NCBI GenBank assembly: GCA_023456995.1
Contig: JAEWNU010000225.1
Coordinates: forward strand, 1-7,411
Direction: 5' to 3'
DNA: 7,411 nt
From: Bacillota bacterium
Lineage (GTDB): Bacteria; Bacillota; Clostridia; Oscillospirales; Ruminococcaceae
Position numbers and translations under genes: made by a program. Shown piece by piece: positions 1-5,917 of the stretch. Below the pieces are notes generated by a model. The model saw only the letters and a program-made list of their open reading frames with translations. It had not been told where the DNA came from and did no database searches. The number at the start of each line of letters is the position of its first letter. The stretch's first letter is position 1.

Positions 1-138
1 GTTTATCACCTGCATGTCGGGGCGGAGGATATGGGACGCGTAATCGGCAAGCAGGGGCGTATCGCCAAGGCGATCCGTACCGTGGTTCGCTCCGCTTGCG
101 GCAGAACCGGTGAGAAGGCCATTGTCGAAATCGACTGA
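1..138 (+). CDS. khpA: KhpA, KH-domain RNA-binding protein (3' part only)
   Basis: The window opens inside this gene. The last 45 codons are visible, read in frame from base 1 to a TGA at 136-138. The protein end contains GRVIGKQGRIAKAIR, the GxxG loop (GKQG) and following helix of a type II KH fold, which grips single-stranded RNA. The tail (GRTGEKAIVEID) matches the usual end of the small KhpA family of about 75-80 residues, so roughly 30 N-terminal residues lie outside. KhpA is a small cytoplasmic RNA chaperone-like protein that in Firmicutes partners with KhpB/Jag and affects cell division and envelope growth. Its place before rimM and trmD matches the common Firmicutes order rpsP-khpA-rimM-trmD, which supports the call. 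A long hairpin separates it from rimM. The family call is firm; the 5' end cannot be judged. Confidence 0.9.
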   Translation, partial: VYHLHVGAEDMGRVIGKQGRIAKAIRTVVRSACGRTGEKAIVEID

Positions 139-158
139 GTTCTTCCGGTTTTAAAAAC

Positions 159-210
159 AAAAAGGGAGTGTCTCCAAATGCATCCCGTGCATTTAGGGGC
201 ACTCCTTTTA
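159..210 (+). terminator. Long hairpin between khpA and rimM, likely terminator or attenuator
   Basis: The arms 161-182 and 188-209 pair almost throughout around a 5-nt loop (TCCCG), with single-base bulges at about 171 and 195 and a few G-U pairs. The right arm ends in only four T's (206-209), themselves paired with the A-run on the left, so forward termination may be partial. Read on the reverse strand, the A-rich stretch 153-163 becomes a better U-tract, so the element could act in both directions. No clear promoter was seen between it and rimM, which suggests read-through into rimM. Confidence 0.7.
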
Positions 211-248
211 ACCATCCGCACACTGGCGGTCGTTTGAGGAGATAAGAG

Positions 249-764
249 ATGAAAAAGCAATATCTTGAATGCGGTAAGATCGTCACCACGCACGGCGTAA
301 CGGGTGAAATTAAGGTTCAGCCGTGGTGCAATACCCCCGAGGAACTGGCGGAGATTGCAACGCTTTATTTGGACGGAGGTAAAACTTCGCTGGAAGTGCA
401 GCGTAGCCGCGTTCATAAAAATATGACCCTTTTAAAACTTAAGGGTGTAGATAGCATTGAGCAGGCGCAGACATTGCGAGGCAAGATTTTGTGGGCTAAT
501 CGCAACGACATTCCGTTGGAAGAGGGCGAGAACTTTATCCAGGATCTCATCGGGATGACGGTGGTGGATGCCGACGACGGTCACACCTATGGTACCCTAT
601 CCGATGTGAGTGAAACGGGCGCAAACGACGTGTATCACATCACATTTCCGGACGGCACCATACGGCTGGCACCGGTTATTCCACAGGTTGTCATTTCCAC
701 AGATATTGATTCCGGAGTGATGCGCATTCGTCCGCTCAAGGGGTTGTTTGACGATGAAGATTGA
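249..764 (+). CDS. rimM: RimM, 16S rRNA processing / 30S maturation factor
   Basis: RimM binds ribosomal protein S19 and helps fold and process the 3' domain of 16S rRNA during late assembly of the 30S subunit in the cytoplasm. The 171-residue product has the family's usual length and two-domain build. The N-terminal barrel (about residues 5-85) carries THGVTGEIKV. The C-terminal PRC-type barrel (about 95-168) carries FIQDLIGMTVVD, GANDVY, APVIPQVV and the closing RPLKGLFDDED. The ATG at 249 is preceded by GAGGAGA at 236-242 with proper spacing, so the start is secure. The gene overlaps trmD by 11 bp, implying translational coupling; the rimM-trmD pair is widely conserved. The coding sequence is intact, with nothing odd seen. 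Confidence 0.96.
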   Translation: MKKQYLECGKIVTTHGVTGEIKVQPWCNTPEELAEIATLYLDGGKTSLEVQRSRVHKNMTLLKLKGVDSIEQAQTLRGKILWANRNDIPLEEGENFIQDLIGMTVVDADDGHTYGTLSDVSETGANDVYHITFPDGTIRLAPVIPQVVISTDIDSGVMRIRPLKGLFDDED

Positions 765-1500
765 AATTGCAACACTGTTTCCTGAAATGTGCGAGCGAGT
801 AGTGGATGAAAGCATCATCGGGCGGGCACGCCGCGCGGGTAAGCTGGACATTTCCTGTGTCAACATTCGGGACTACTCCGACGACCGCTTTCACCGTGTG
901 GATGATACACCCTACGGCGGCGGAATGGGCATGGTGCTTGAAGCCGAGCCGCTGGCGCGCTGTTGCGAAGCGTGGGGCGAGCGGCATCAGGCCGACGAAA
1001 AGCCCTATGTCATTTATCTCTCGCCCAAGGGAGCGGTATTCAATCAGCAAAAGGCGATTGAGTACGCCAAAAAGCCCGCGCTGTTGTTGGTGTGTGGGCA
1101 CTATGAGGGTGTTGATGAGCGTTTTATAGAGGAATGCGTGGACGAGGAACTATCAGTCGGCGACTATGTCCTGACTGGGGGAGAACTTGCCGCGCTTATC
1201 GTTACCGATGCGGTGGGGCGCCTATGCGAGGGCGTGCTGTCCGACGCCGAATGTTACACACAAGAGAGCCACTACAACGGCCTTTTGGAATATCCACAGT
1301 ACACCCGTCCGCCTGAGTGGCGGGGTAGGGAAGTGCCGCCTGTGCTGTTGTCTGGGCACCATGCCAATATTGCGGGCTGGCGGCGGGTGCAGTCGCTGCG
1401 GCTGACGCAGGTGCGCCGCCCCGATTTATATGAAAAGGTCGAGCTCACCAAACAGGACAGAAAGCTGCTGGAGAAGCACGCTAAAGAGGGAGAGGCTTGA
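754..1500 (+). CDS. trmD: TrmD, tRNA (guanine37-N1)-methyltransferase
   Basis: TrmD uses S-adenosylmethionine to methylate N1 of G37 next to the anticodon, preventing +1 frameshifting, and is usually essential. The 248-residue product is of normal length. Family motifs are PYGGGMGMV near residues 53-61, YLSPKGAVFNQQKA near 88-101, and the two segments forming the SPOUT trefoil knot and SAM pocket: LLVCGHYEGVDERF (111-124) and VGDYVLTGGELAA (135-147). Asp152 in VTDAVGR probably corresponds to the catalytic Asp of the family. I chose the ATG at 754, which gives the standard MKIEIATLFPE start and has AAGGGG at 738-743. An in-frame TTG at 748 would add only two residues. The gene lies inside the end of rimM and is followed after 3 bp by the DUF554 gene, so the three are probably cotranscribed. 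No rplS follows, although trmD-rplS is a common pairing. Confidence 0.96.
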   Translation: MKIEIATLFPEMCERVVDESIIGRARRAGKLDISCVNIRDYSDDRFHRVDDTPYGGGMGMVLEAEPLARCCEAWGERHQADEKPYVIYLSPKGAVFNQQKAIEYAKKPALLLVCGHYEGVDERFIEECVDEELSVGDYVLTGGELAALIVTDAVGRLCEGVLSDAECYTQESHYNGLLEYPQYTRPPEWRGREVPPVLLSGHHANIAGWRRVQSLRLTQVRRPDLYEKVELTKQDRKLLEKHAKEGEA

Positions 1501-1503
1501 TAT

Positions 1504-2229
1504 ATGACAGGAACTATCGTAAATGCGGCAGCGATTGCAGGGGGTGCTGCAATCGGTCTGTTGTTTAAAAAGGGGTTGCCAAAGCGGATAGAGGAAAATG
1601 CGCTGAAGTTTGTAGGGATTGGTGTGGCGATTTTAGGTCTCAACGGCGTAATATGTTCCATGGTCACTGCTAACACGACCACTGGCCTGCTCTCATATGA
1701 GGGTGGAATTTTGTTGGTATTGAGCCTGGCTGTAGGCGGCATCATCGGCGAGCTTTTATGCATAGAGGACAACCTCAACGCAGGTGGACTAGCCATTGAA
1801 AAAAAGTTAGGCGCCCAAGGGTTTGCAAAGGGGTTTGTATCTGCCTCGATGCTATTTTGCATCGGCGCTATGGCGATCGTCGGCGCTATTACGGATGGGC
1901 TTAATCACGACAGCAGCATTTTGTTTGTCAAGGCGACACTTGACGGCATTACTTCCATCGTGTTGGCGGCAGCGCTTGGTTATGGCGTGGTGTATTCAGC
2001 TGTCGCGGTGTTGGTTTATCAAGGGGCGATTACGCTGTTTGCAGGGCTGCTGGCACCGGTCTTGAATGGCACTCCGCTGCTCAATCAGATTTGTATGGTG
2101 GGCTACTGCATTGTTCTTTTAATTGGTACGAATATGCTGGGATCAACAAAAGTTAAAACAGCTAATCTTTTTCCGGCAATTCTGGGCCCTGTCGTGTATA
2201 ATTTTATAATGATGTTGAAAAATACTTAG
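1504..2229 (+). CDS. DUF554 family integral membrane protein (YdfK/YqgA-like)
   Basis: The 241-residue product is very hydrophobic and glycine-rich, with about six or seven likely membrane segments (near residues 4-21, 36-55, 66-86, 110-130, 148-170, 173-187 and 195-212). Family marks are GTIVNAAAIAGGAAIG at the N-terminus, GGIIGELLCIE (78-88), SMLFCIGAMAIVGAITDGL (115-133), ATLDGITS (144-151) and the SAVAVLVYQGAITLFAG stretch near 165-181. These identify the DUF554 family, whose transport substrate or role is not established. The ATG at 1504 comes 3 bp after the trmD stop, with a GAGGGAGAGG Shine-Dalgarno inside the trmD end (about 1487-1496), so it is very likely translated from the same mRNA. 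It occupies the place where rplS often sits. No obvious terminator follows the stop. Confidence 0.88.
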   Translation: MTGTIVNAAAIAGGAAIGLLFKKGLPKRIEENALKFVGIGVAILGLNGVICSMVTANTTTGLLSYEGGILLVLSLAVGGIIGELLCIEDNLNAGGLAIEKKLGAQGFAKGFVSASMLFCIGAMAIVGAITDGLNHDSSILFVKATLDGITSIVLAAALGYGVVYSAVAVLVYQGAITLFAGLLAPVLNGTPLLNQICMVGYCIVLLIGTNMLGSTKVKTANLFPAILGPVVYNFIMMLKNT

Positions 2230-2320
2230 TAAATTAGTACAAAGAGCTTGTTCTTATAGGCGGTTTTATTGCGTATGCGTAGAAAATTTGCCATATGACA
2301 TTTAATTGCATTTTGTGTGA

Positions 2321-2349
2321 TTGACGTGATGACAGAATGCTCGTATAAT
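2321..2349 (+). promoter_or_regulatory. Sigma-A promoter for the HPr gene
   Basis: A -35 box TTGACG (2321-2326) and a perfect -10 box TATAAT (2344-2349) are separated by exactly 17 bp. Transcription should start near 2356-2357, giving a leader of about 50 nt before the ATG at 2406. No convincing catabolite-responsive (cre) operator was seen nearby. This is the strongest promoter in the window and suggests HPr is made at a high level independently of the upstream operon. Confidence 0.85.
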
Positions 2350-2405
2350 GAAAGTGGAGATACAAAATTGTTGTTACAAATCGTCGATGATAGGAGATAT
2401 GTATT

Positions 2406-2675
2406 ATGTATATGAAGGATGTTAATGTGCAGAATCAGATCGGTCTGCATGCCCGTCCCGCTACTTTTTTTATCCAGAAGGCCAATGAATTCAAAGCATC
2501 TATTTGGGTCGAAAAGGATGAACGGCGTGTGAATGCCAAGAGCCTTTTAGGTGTTCTTTCTCTGGGCATCGTCGGGGGATCTTCTATACGTATAATCGCA
2601 GACGGCGCTGACGAGCAGGCTGCTGTTGACGGTTTGGCAAAGCTTGTTGAAACCGGCTTTACCGAGCAATTCTAG
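2406..2675 (+). CDS. ptsH: HPr phosphocarrier protein of the sugar phosphotransferase system
   Basis: HPr carries phosphate from enzyme I to sugar-specific EIIA proteins in the cytoplasm; in Firmicutes its seryl-phosphorylated form is also the CcpA co-regulator for carbon catabolite repression. The 89-residue product is of family length. The active-site segment GLHARPAT places the phosphorylated His at residue 15 and Arg at 17. The regulatory segment NAKSLLGVLSLGI places the HPr-kinase target Ser at residue 46, and both numbers equal those of Bacillus subtilis HPr. Having His15 argues against the Crh paralogue, which lacks it. The ATG at 2406 is preferred over the in-frame ATG at 2412 because AGGAG (2392-2396) lies 9 nt upstream and because of the numbering match. 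It is bounded by its own promoter and a strong terminator, so it is probably monocistronic; no ptsI lies beside it. The symbol is by function, since HPr paralogues occur in Clostridia. Confidence 0.93.
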   Translation: MYMKDVNVQNQIGLHARPATFFIQKANEFKASIWVEKDERRVNAKSLLGVLSLGIVGGSSIRIIADGADEQAAVDGLAKLVETGFTEQF

Positions 2676-2691
2676 GTTTTGGATTCACGAG

Positions 2692-2728
2692 ACGGTGTGC
2701 TGCTTTTGTTGGCGGCACACCGTTTTTG
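2692..2728 (+). terminator. Rho-independent terminator after the HPr gene
   Basis: A 12-bp stem (ACGGTGTGCTGC at 2692-2703 with GCGGCACACCGT at 2712-2723, one G-U pair) with an 8-nt loop is followed by a T-run (2723-2727). It begins 17 nt after the HPr stop. This is a textbook intrinsic terminator and separates HPr transcription from uvrC. Confidence 0.92.
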
Positions 2729-2765
2729 TTACGCGGCAGCACTGCCGGTATGATGGAGGAAGGAT

Positions 2766-4613
2766 ATGTCGGAGGAGAGAATTCAGGCGCTTCATCAGAA
2801 ATCTCGCGCGCTCACGGCTGAGCCGGGTGTGTATTTGATGCGCAACAAATCCGGTGAGATTATCTATGTTGGCAAAGCCAAAAATTTAAAAAACCGTGTT
2901 TCAAGTTATTTTCGTGCATTGGGTAAGCATCTGCCCAAGGTGCTGGCTATGGTGTTGCAGGTTCAGAATTTTGAAACAATCGTTACCGCCAGCGAGTTTG
3001 AAGCGCTGGTGCTTGAATGCAGCCTGATTAAACAGCATACGCCAAAATATAATATTTTACTTAAGGATGACAAAGGCTATAGCTATCTGCGCATCGACAA
3101 AGGAGAATACCCCCGTATTACCGAGGTTAAACAGAAGGCGAATGACGGCGCGACATATATCGGGCCGTATATGTCGGCATGGGTGGTGAAAAATACCGCC
3201 GATGAAGCGAACAAAGCGTTCGGTCTCCCCACCTGCACGCGGCAGTTTCCGCGCGATATTAAAAAGGGGAGGCCGTGTCTCAATTATCACCTTAAGCAGT
3301 GCATGGGGGTATGCCGCGGCGGCATTTCACAGGATGAATATGCAGAAATAATGCGGCAAGCAATCGATTATATCAAGGGCGGCAGCGCAGAAGCGCAAAA
3401 ACTGCTCTCTGAGCAGATGGAGCGGGCGGCTGAGAACCTTGAGTTTGAAAAGGCGGCAAAATGCCGCGACCGGCTGCGGGCGATCGCCCGTTTTACCGAC
3501 CGACAGCGGGTCGTTTACACCAATGTTGTCGATCAGGACGTTCTGGCGTTTGTGCAGTCGGGTGACGATTTGTCGCTGTCGCTGATCAAATTCCGGGGAC
3601 AGCGGTTGGTGGATAAGCTTGACTTTTTGTTTCCTGATATTTCGTCGGTTGAGGATGCCAGAGGTGAATTTATCTCGCGCTATTACTCCGACCCGCTGCA
3701 CGAGCTGCCTAGCCAGCTGACGGTTGACGGGCCGCTGCCTGACAAATTGCTGATTGAACAGTTTTTGTCGCAGCGTTTAGGCAAAAAGGTGTCCATCATG
3801 CAGCCCCAGCGCGGCGATTTGGTTAAACTCGTAGAGATGGCGCGGCTAAACGCTGCCGAGCAGCTATCGTTGCGCAGCAGCGGGCGCACAGGGCGCGAGC
3901 TGGCCGCGCTTGACGAGCTGGCGAAGCTTTTGGGGCTACCCAAGCCGCCGGTCTGGATAGAATCCTATGATATTTCAAACATTGGCAGTGAGACAATTGT
4001 CGGCTCCATGGTGGTGTTTGAAAACGGTCGGCCTCAAAAGGCTGCCTATAAGCATTTTTCGATTAAGGATATTGTGGGACCTGATGATTACGCCAGTATG
4101 GCGCAGATGCTTAATCGTCGATTTACCCGCTATCTGGCACAGGCAGAAGACGGTGGTTTTTTCAATCGACTGCCGGACTTACTGCTCATCGACGGTGGCC
4201 GGGGGCATGTCTCTACCGCCAAAGGCGTGCTGGAATCACTGCGCTTGGATATACCGGTCTTTGGCATGGTCAAGGATGATCGGCACCGTACCCGCGCTAT
4301 TTCGTCGCAAGGGGGCGAGATTGGTATTGCATCTCACCGCAATGTTTTTACGCTGGTGACCGCCATTCAGGATGAAACGCACCGTTTCGCCATAAACTAT
4401 GCGCGTAAGGCGCACAAAAAGACGGCGTTTGAGCTTTCGCTCACTAAGGTTGAGGGTATCGGCGAGGTGAGGGCGCGTGCTCTTTTTGCGCACTTTAAAA
4501 CCAAAAAAGCCATTATTGCTGCGGATGAAAATGCACTTGCAGCCGTCAAAGGAATGAACTTACGCGCGGCGAGAGCGCTGCTGGAAGCGGTGCAGAAGGG
4601 CGAAATTGGTTGA
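2766..4613 (+). CDS. uvrC: UvrC, excinuclease ABC subunit C
   Basis: UvrC makes both incisions flanking a DNA lesion in nucleotide excision repair, working with UvrA and UvrB. The 615-residue product is full length. The N-terminal GIY-YIG nuclease (about 17-95) has GVY at 21-23, YVGKA at 34-38, Arg44 and SEFEALVLE at 76-84 with the likely catalytic Glu79. Four cysteines at 157, 171, 179 and 183 match the reported iron-sulfur-binding spacing of UvrC. A UVR motif that contacts UvrB lies near 208-240. The RNase H-like nuclease that makes the 5' cut has Asp402 in SYDISN, Asp440/441 in GPDDYA, Asp476 in LLIDGGRGH and His539 in DETHRFA. Two helix-hairpin-helix motifs end the protein (about 559-610, VEGIGEVRARAL). 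The ATG at 2766 follows GGAGGA (2755-2760). All key residues are present. A promoter for it was not recognised; the preceding HPr terminator implies one nearby or read-through. Confidence 0.97.
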   Translation: MSEERIQALHQKSRALTAEPGVYLMRNKSGEIIYVGKAKNLKNRVSSYFRALGKHLPKVLAMVLQVQNFETIVTASEFEALVLECSLIKQHTPKYNILLKDDKGYSYLRIDKGEYPRITEVKQKANDGATYIGPYMSAWVVKNTADEANKAFGLPTCTRQFPRDIKKGRPCLNYHLKQCMGVCRGGISQDEYAEIMRQAIDYIKGGSAEAQKLLSEQMERAAENLEFEKAAKCRDRLRAIARFTDRQRVVYTNVVDQDVLAFVQSGDDLSLSLIKFRGQRLVDKLDFLFPDISSVEDARGEFISRYYSDPLHELPSQLTVDGPLPDKLLIEQFLSQRLGKKVSIMQPQRGDLVKLVEMARLNAAEQLSLRSSGRTGRELAALDELAKLLGLPKPPVWIESYDISNIGSETIVGSMVVFENGRPQKAAYKHFSIKDIVGPDDYASMAQMLNRRFTRYLAQAEDGGFFNRLPDLLLIDGGRGHVSTAKGVLESLRLDIPVFGMVKDDRHRTRAISSQGGEIGIASHRNVFTLVTAIQDETHRFAINYARKAHKKTAFELSLTKVEGIGEVRARALFAHFKTKKAIIAADENALAAVKGMNLRAARALLEAVQKGEIG

Positions 4614-4638
4614 CAAACTGTCATAAAAAAGGGATAAT
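4610..4638 (+). promoter_or_regulatory. Near-consensus promoter overlapping the uvrC stop codon
   Basis: A perfect -35 TTGACA (4610-4615) is followed after 17 bp by GATAAT (4633-4638, five of six matching). The -35 box includes the uvrC stop codon. Transcription would begin near 4645, about 225 nt before rsmD, giving either a long leader for the rsmD-coaD operon or a separate small transcript. No strong terminator was seen before rsmD, so driving the operon is the simpler reading. Confidence 0.7.
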
Positions 4639-4871
4639 AATAAGCGATCTTTAATAGATTAACACCTTACGCTAGTCTCTTTAGATTAGGCAGGCGTCTT
4701 TGAAGTCGATTTTCATTTTCCTATTTTGGCCTTGTTGTTGATAGGCGTTTTGCATGCAGTCTAGCTTGTCCATATAGGGCAGAAAATCCTTGAAAATATG
4801 TCTACCTTTTTATGAGAGAGTAGTATAAAATACAATCGGCTACTTCTGCCGATCTTTTAAGGAGACAAACC
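4614..4871. other. 258-bp intergenic region between uvrC and rsmD
   Basis: This is the longest gap in the first two-thirds of the window apart from the later one at 6370. It holds the promoter at its left edge, a weak 7-bp hairpin at 4672-4689 (CTAGTCT / AGATTAG with one G-U), a TATAAA box at 4824-4829 without a good -35 at the right distance, and a 6-bp hairpin just before the rsmD ribosome binding site. On the reverse strand a 30-codon reading frame (4773 down to 4681) is open, but it has only a poorly spaced Shine-Dalgarno. No tRNA, known riboswitch or repeat was recognised. Confidence 0.6.
4824..4853 (+). promoter_or_regulatory. Possible second -10 box and 5' leader hairpin ahead of rsmD
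   Basis: TATAAA at 4824-4829 could serve as a -10 box, with transcription starting near 4836. There is no good -35 at 17 bp; the nearest, TTGAAA at 4790, is 28 bp away. Directly at the predicted start lies a perfect 6-bp stem (ATCGGC 4835-4840, GCCGAT 4848-4853, 7-nt loop), followed by CTTTT and the AAGGAGA ribosome binding site. Such a hairpin at an mRNA 5' end can protect the message or tune translation. The stem is seen; the promoter role is a guess. Confidence 0.35.
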
Positions 4872-5420
4872 ATGAGAGTTATCACCGGCACGGCCAGAGG
4901 ACGCAAGCTTATGGCCCCGCAGGGATTAGATACCCGTCCGACCTCAGACATGGCAAAAGAAGCGCTGTTTTCTATTATTCAGTTTGAAGTGGAAGGTTCC
5001 GCAGTGCTGGATCTTTTTGCAGGTTCGGGCCAGCTTGGCATAGAGGCGCTGTCGCGTGGTGCGCGTTCGGCGGTTTTTGTTGATTCCTCACGCGAGGCAA
5101 ACCAGGCTATCACCGAAAATCTTGAGAACACCAAGCTAAAAGACCGTGCGCGTATTACCATGATGGATGCTGCCGCATTTTTAAAGACCGTGCGTGAGCC
5201 GTTTGATATCGCGCTGTTAGATCCACCATACAACAAGGGGCTGATTGCTGCGGTGTTGCCGCTGCTAGTTCCCTGTATGAACCCCGGCGGCATTATCTTG
5301 TGTGAAACTCAACGGGATGAAATGCTGCCCGAAGCTGTTGGCATTTTTGCCACGCGTAAAGAATACCGTTACGGCAAGGCCAAGTTGACGACCTACCGTG
5401 CGCTTAAGGAGACATTATGA
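4872..5420 (+). CDS. rsmD: RsmD, 16S rRNA (guanine966-N2)-methyltransferase
   Basis: RsmD transfers a methyl group from S-adenosylmethionine to N2 of G966 in 16S rRNA, near the P-site tRNA, in the assembled small subunit. The 182-residue product is family-sized. It begins with the typical MRVITGTARGRKL and TRPTSDMAKEALFSI segments. The SAM-binding motif I is LDLFAGSGQLGIEALSRGA (Asp47 to Gly53 core), and the N-methyltransferase motif IV is DPPYNK (117-122). The ATG at 4872 is preceded by AAGGAGA (4859-4865). The stop overlaps the coaD start by 4 bp (ATGA), so the two are translationally coupled. The rsmD-coaD pairing is common across bacteria, which adds confidence. The gene is intact. Confidence 0.95.
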   Translation: MRVITGTARGRKLMAPQGLDTRPTSDMAKEALFSIIQFEVEGSAVLDLFAGSGQLGIEALSRGARSAVFVDSSREANQAITENLENTKLKDRARITMMDAAAFLKTVREPFDIALLDPPYNKGLIAAVLPLLVPCMNPGGIILCETQRDEMLPEAVGIFATRKEYRYGKAKLTTYRALKETL

Positions 5421-5917
5421 GAATTGCAGTATGCCCTGGCAGCTTTGACCCTGTCACGTACGGCCATTTGGATATATTTAAGCGTGCCTCCAAGCTGTTC
5501 GATAAGGTGATTGTACTTGTGGTCATCAATCCGGACAAGCATCCGAGCTTTTCGGTTGAGGAGCGCATGCAGATGATTCGCGAAGTCACTGTCGAGTATC
5601 CAAACGTTGAGGTGGATAGCTATTCCGGCTTGCTCATCAACTATGTACGCGATAAGAATGCTGTAGCTATTGTCAAAGGCCTGCGCGCCATGAGCGATTT
5701 TGAGTATGAGTTTCAGATGGCGATCACCAATAAAAAGTTATACCCGGGCGCTGAAACGGTGTTTTTGACTACTAGCATGTACAACATGTACTTAAGTTCA
5801 AGTTTAGTGCGGCAAATGGCGATGCTCCAGGGTGATCTTTCGGGTTTAGTTCCCAGATGTTTGCACGAGCGCGTATATCAACGATTTGAAAAGAAAGGTG
5901 GAGACGCTTCAGAATGA
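5417..5917 (+). CDS. coaD: CoaD, phosphopantetheine adenylyltransferase
   Basis: CoaD joins 4'-phosphopantetheine and ATP to make dephospho-CoA and pyrophosphate, the penultimate step of coenzyme A synthesis in the cytoplasm. The 166-residue product matches the family. Its nucleotidyltransferase signature PGSFDPVTYGHLD (7-19) holds the TxGH motif with His17. The KGLRAMSDFEYEFQMA stretch begins at 87, and YLSSSLVR (125-132) is the ISSS-type ATP-phosphate loop. Lys87 sits where many CoaD proteins have Arg (R-G-L-R-A), a conservative change. The start overlaps the rsmD stop by 4 bp, and its own stop overlaps the next gene by 4 bp, so expression of all three is probably linked. A Shine-Dalgarno AAGGAG lies inside the rsmD end (about 5405-5410). 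Confidence 0.96.
   Translation: MRIAVCPGSFDPVTYGHLDIFKRASKLFDKVIVLVVINPDKHPSFSVEERMQMIREVTVEYPNVEVDSYSGLLINYVRDKNAVAIVKGLRAMSDFEYEFQMAITNKKLYPGAETVFLTTSMYNMYLSSSLVRQMAMLQGDLSGLVPRCLHERVYQRFEKKGGDASE

Noticed and set aside
6..416. 136-codon minus-strand frame across khpA, the hairpin and rimM
   Set aside because: It is antisense to two well-supported genes, crosses the hairpin and shows no recognisable protein features.
748..753. In-frame TTG start two codons upstream of the trmD ATG
   Set aside because: The ATG at 754 gives the standard MKIEIATLFPE start of TrmD and has a suitably spaced AAGGGG; the TTG adds two atypical residues.
2230..2320. Terminator for the rimM-trmD-DUF554 operon just after 2229
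   Set aside because: Only a 5-bp AT-rich stem (AAGAG/TTCTT) was found, with no T-run; not strong enough to call.
2399..2401. ATG close to the Shine-Dalgarno ahead of HPr
   Set aside because: It is out of frame with HPr and only 2 nt from AGGAG; the ATG at 2406 gives correct His15 and Ser46 numbering.
3057..3290. Minus-strand frames inside uvrC (also 3327-3701, 3683-3943 and 4236-4493)
   Set aside because: They are shadows of uvrC, which is intact with all catalytic residues; none has a recognisable product or ribosome binding site worth noting.
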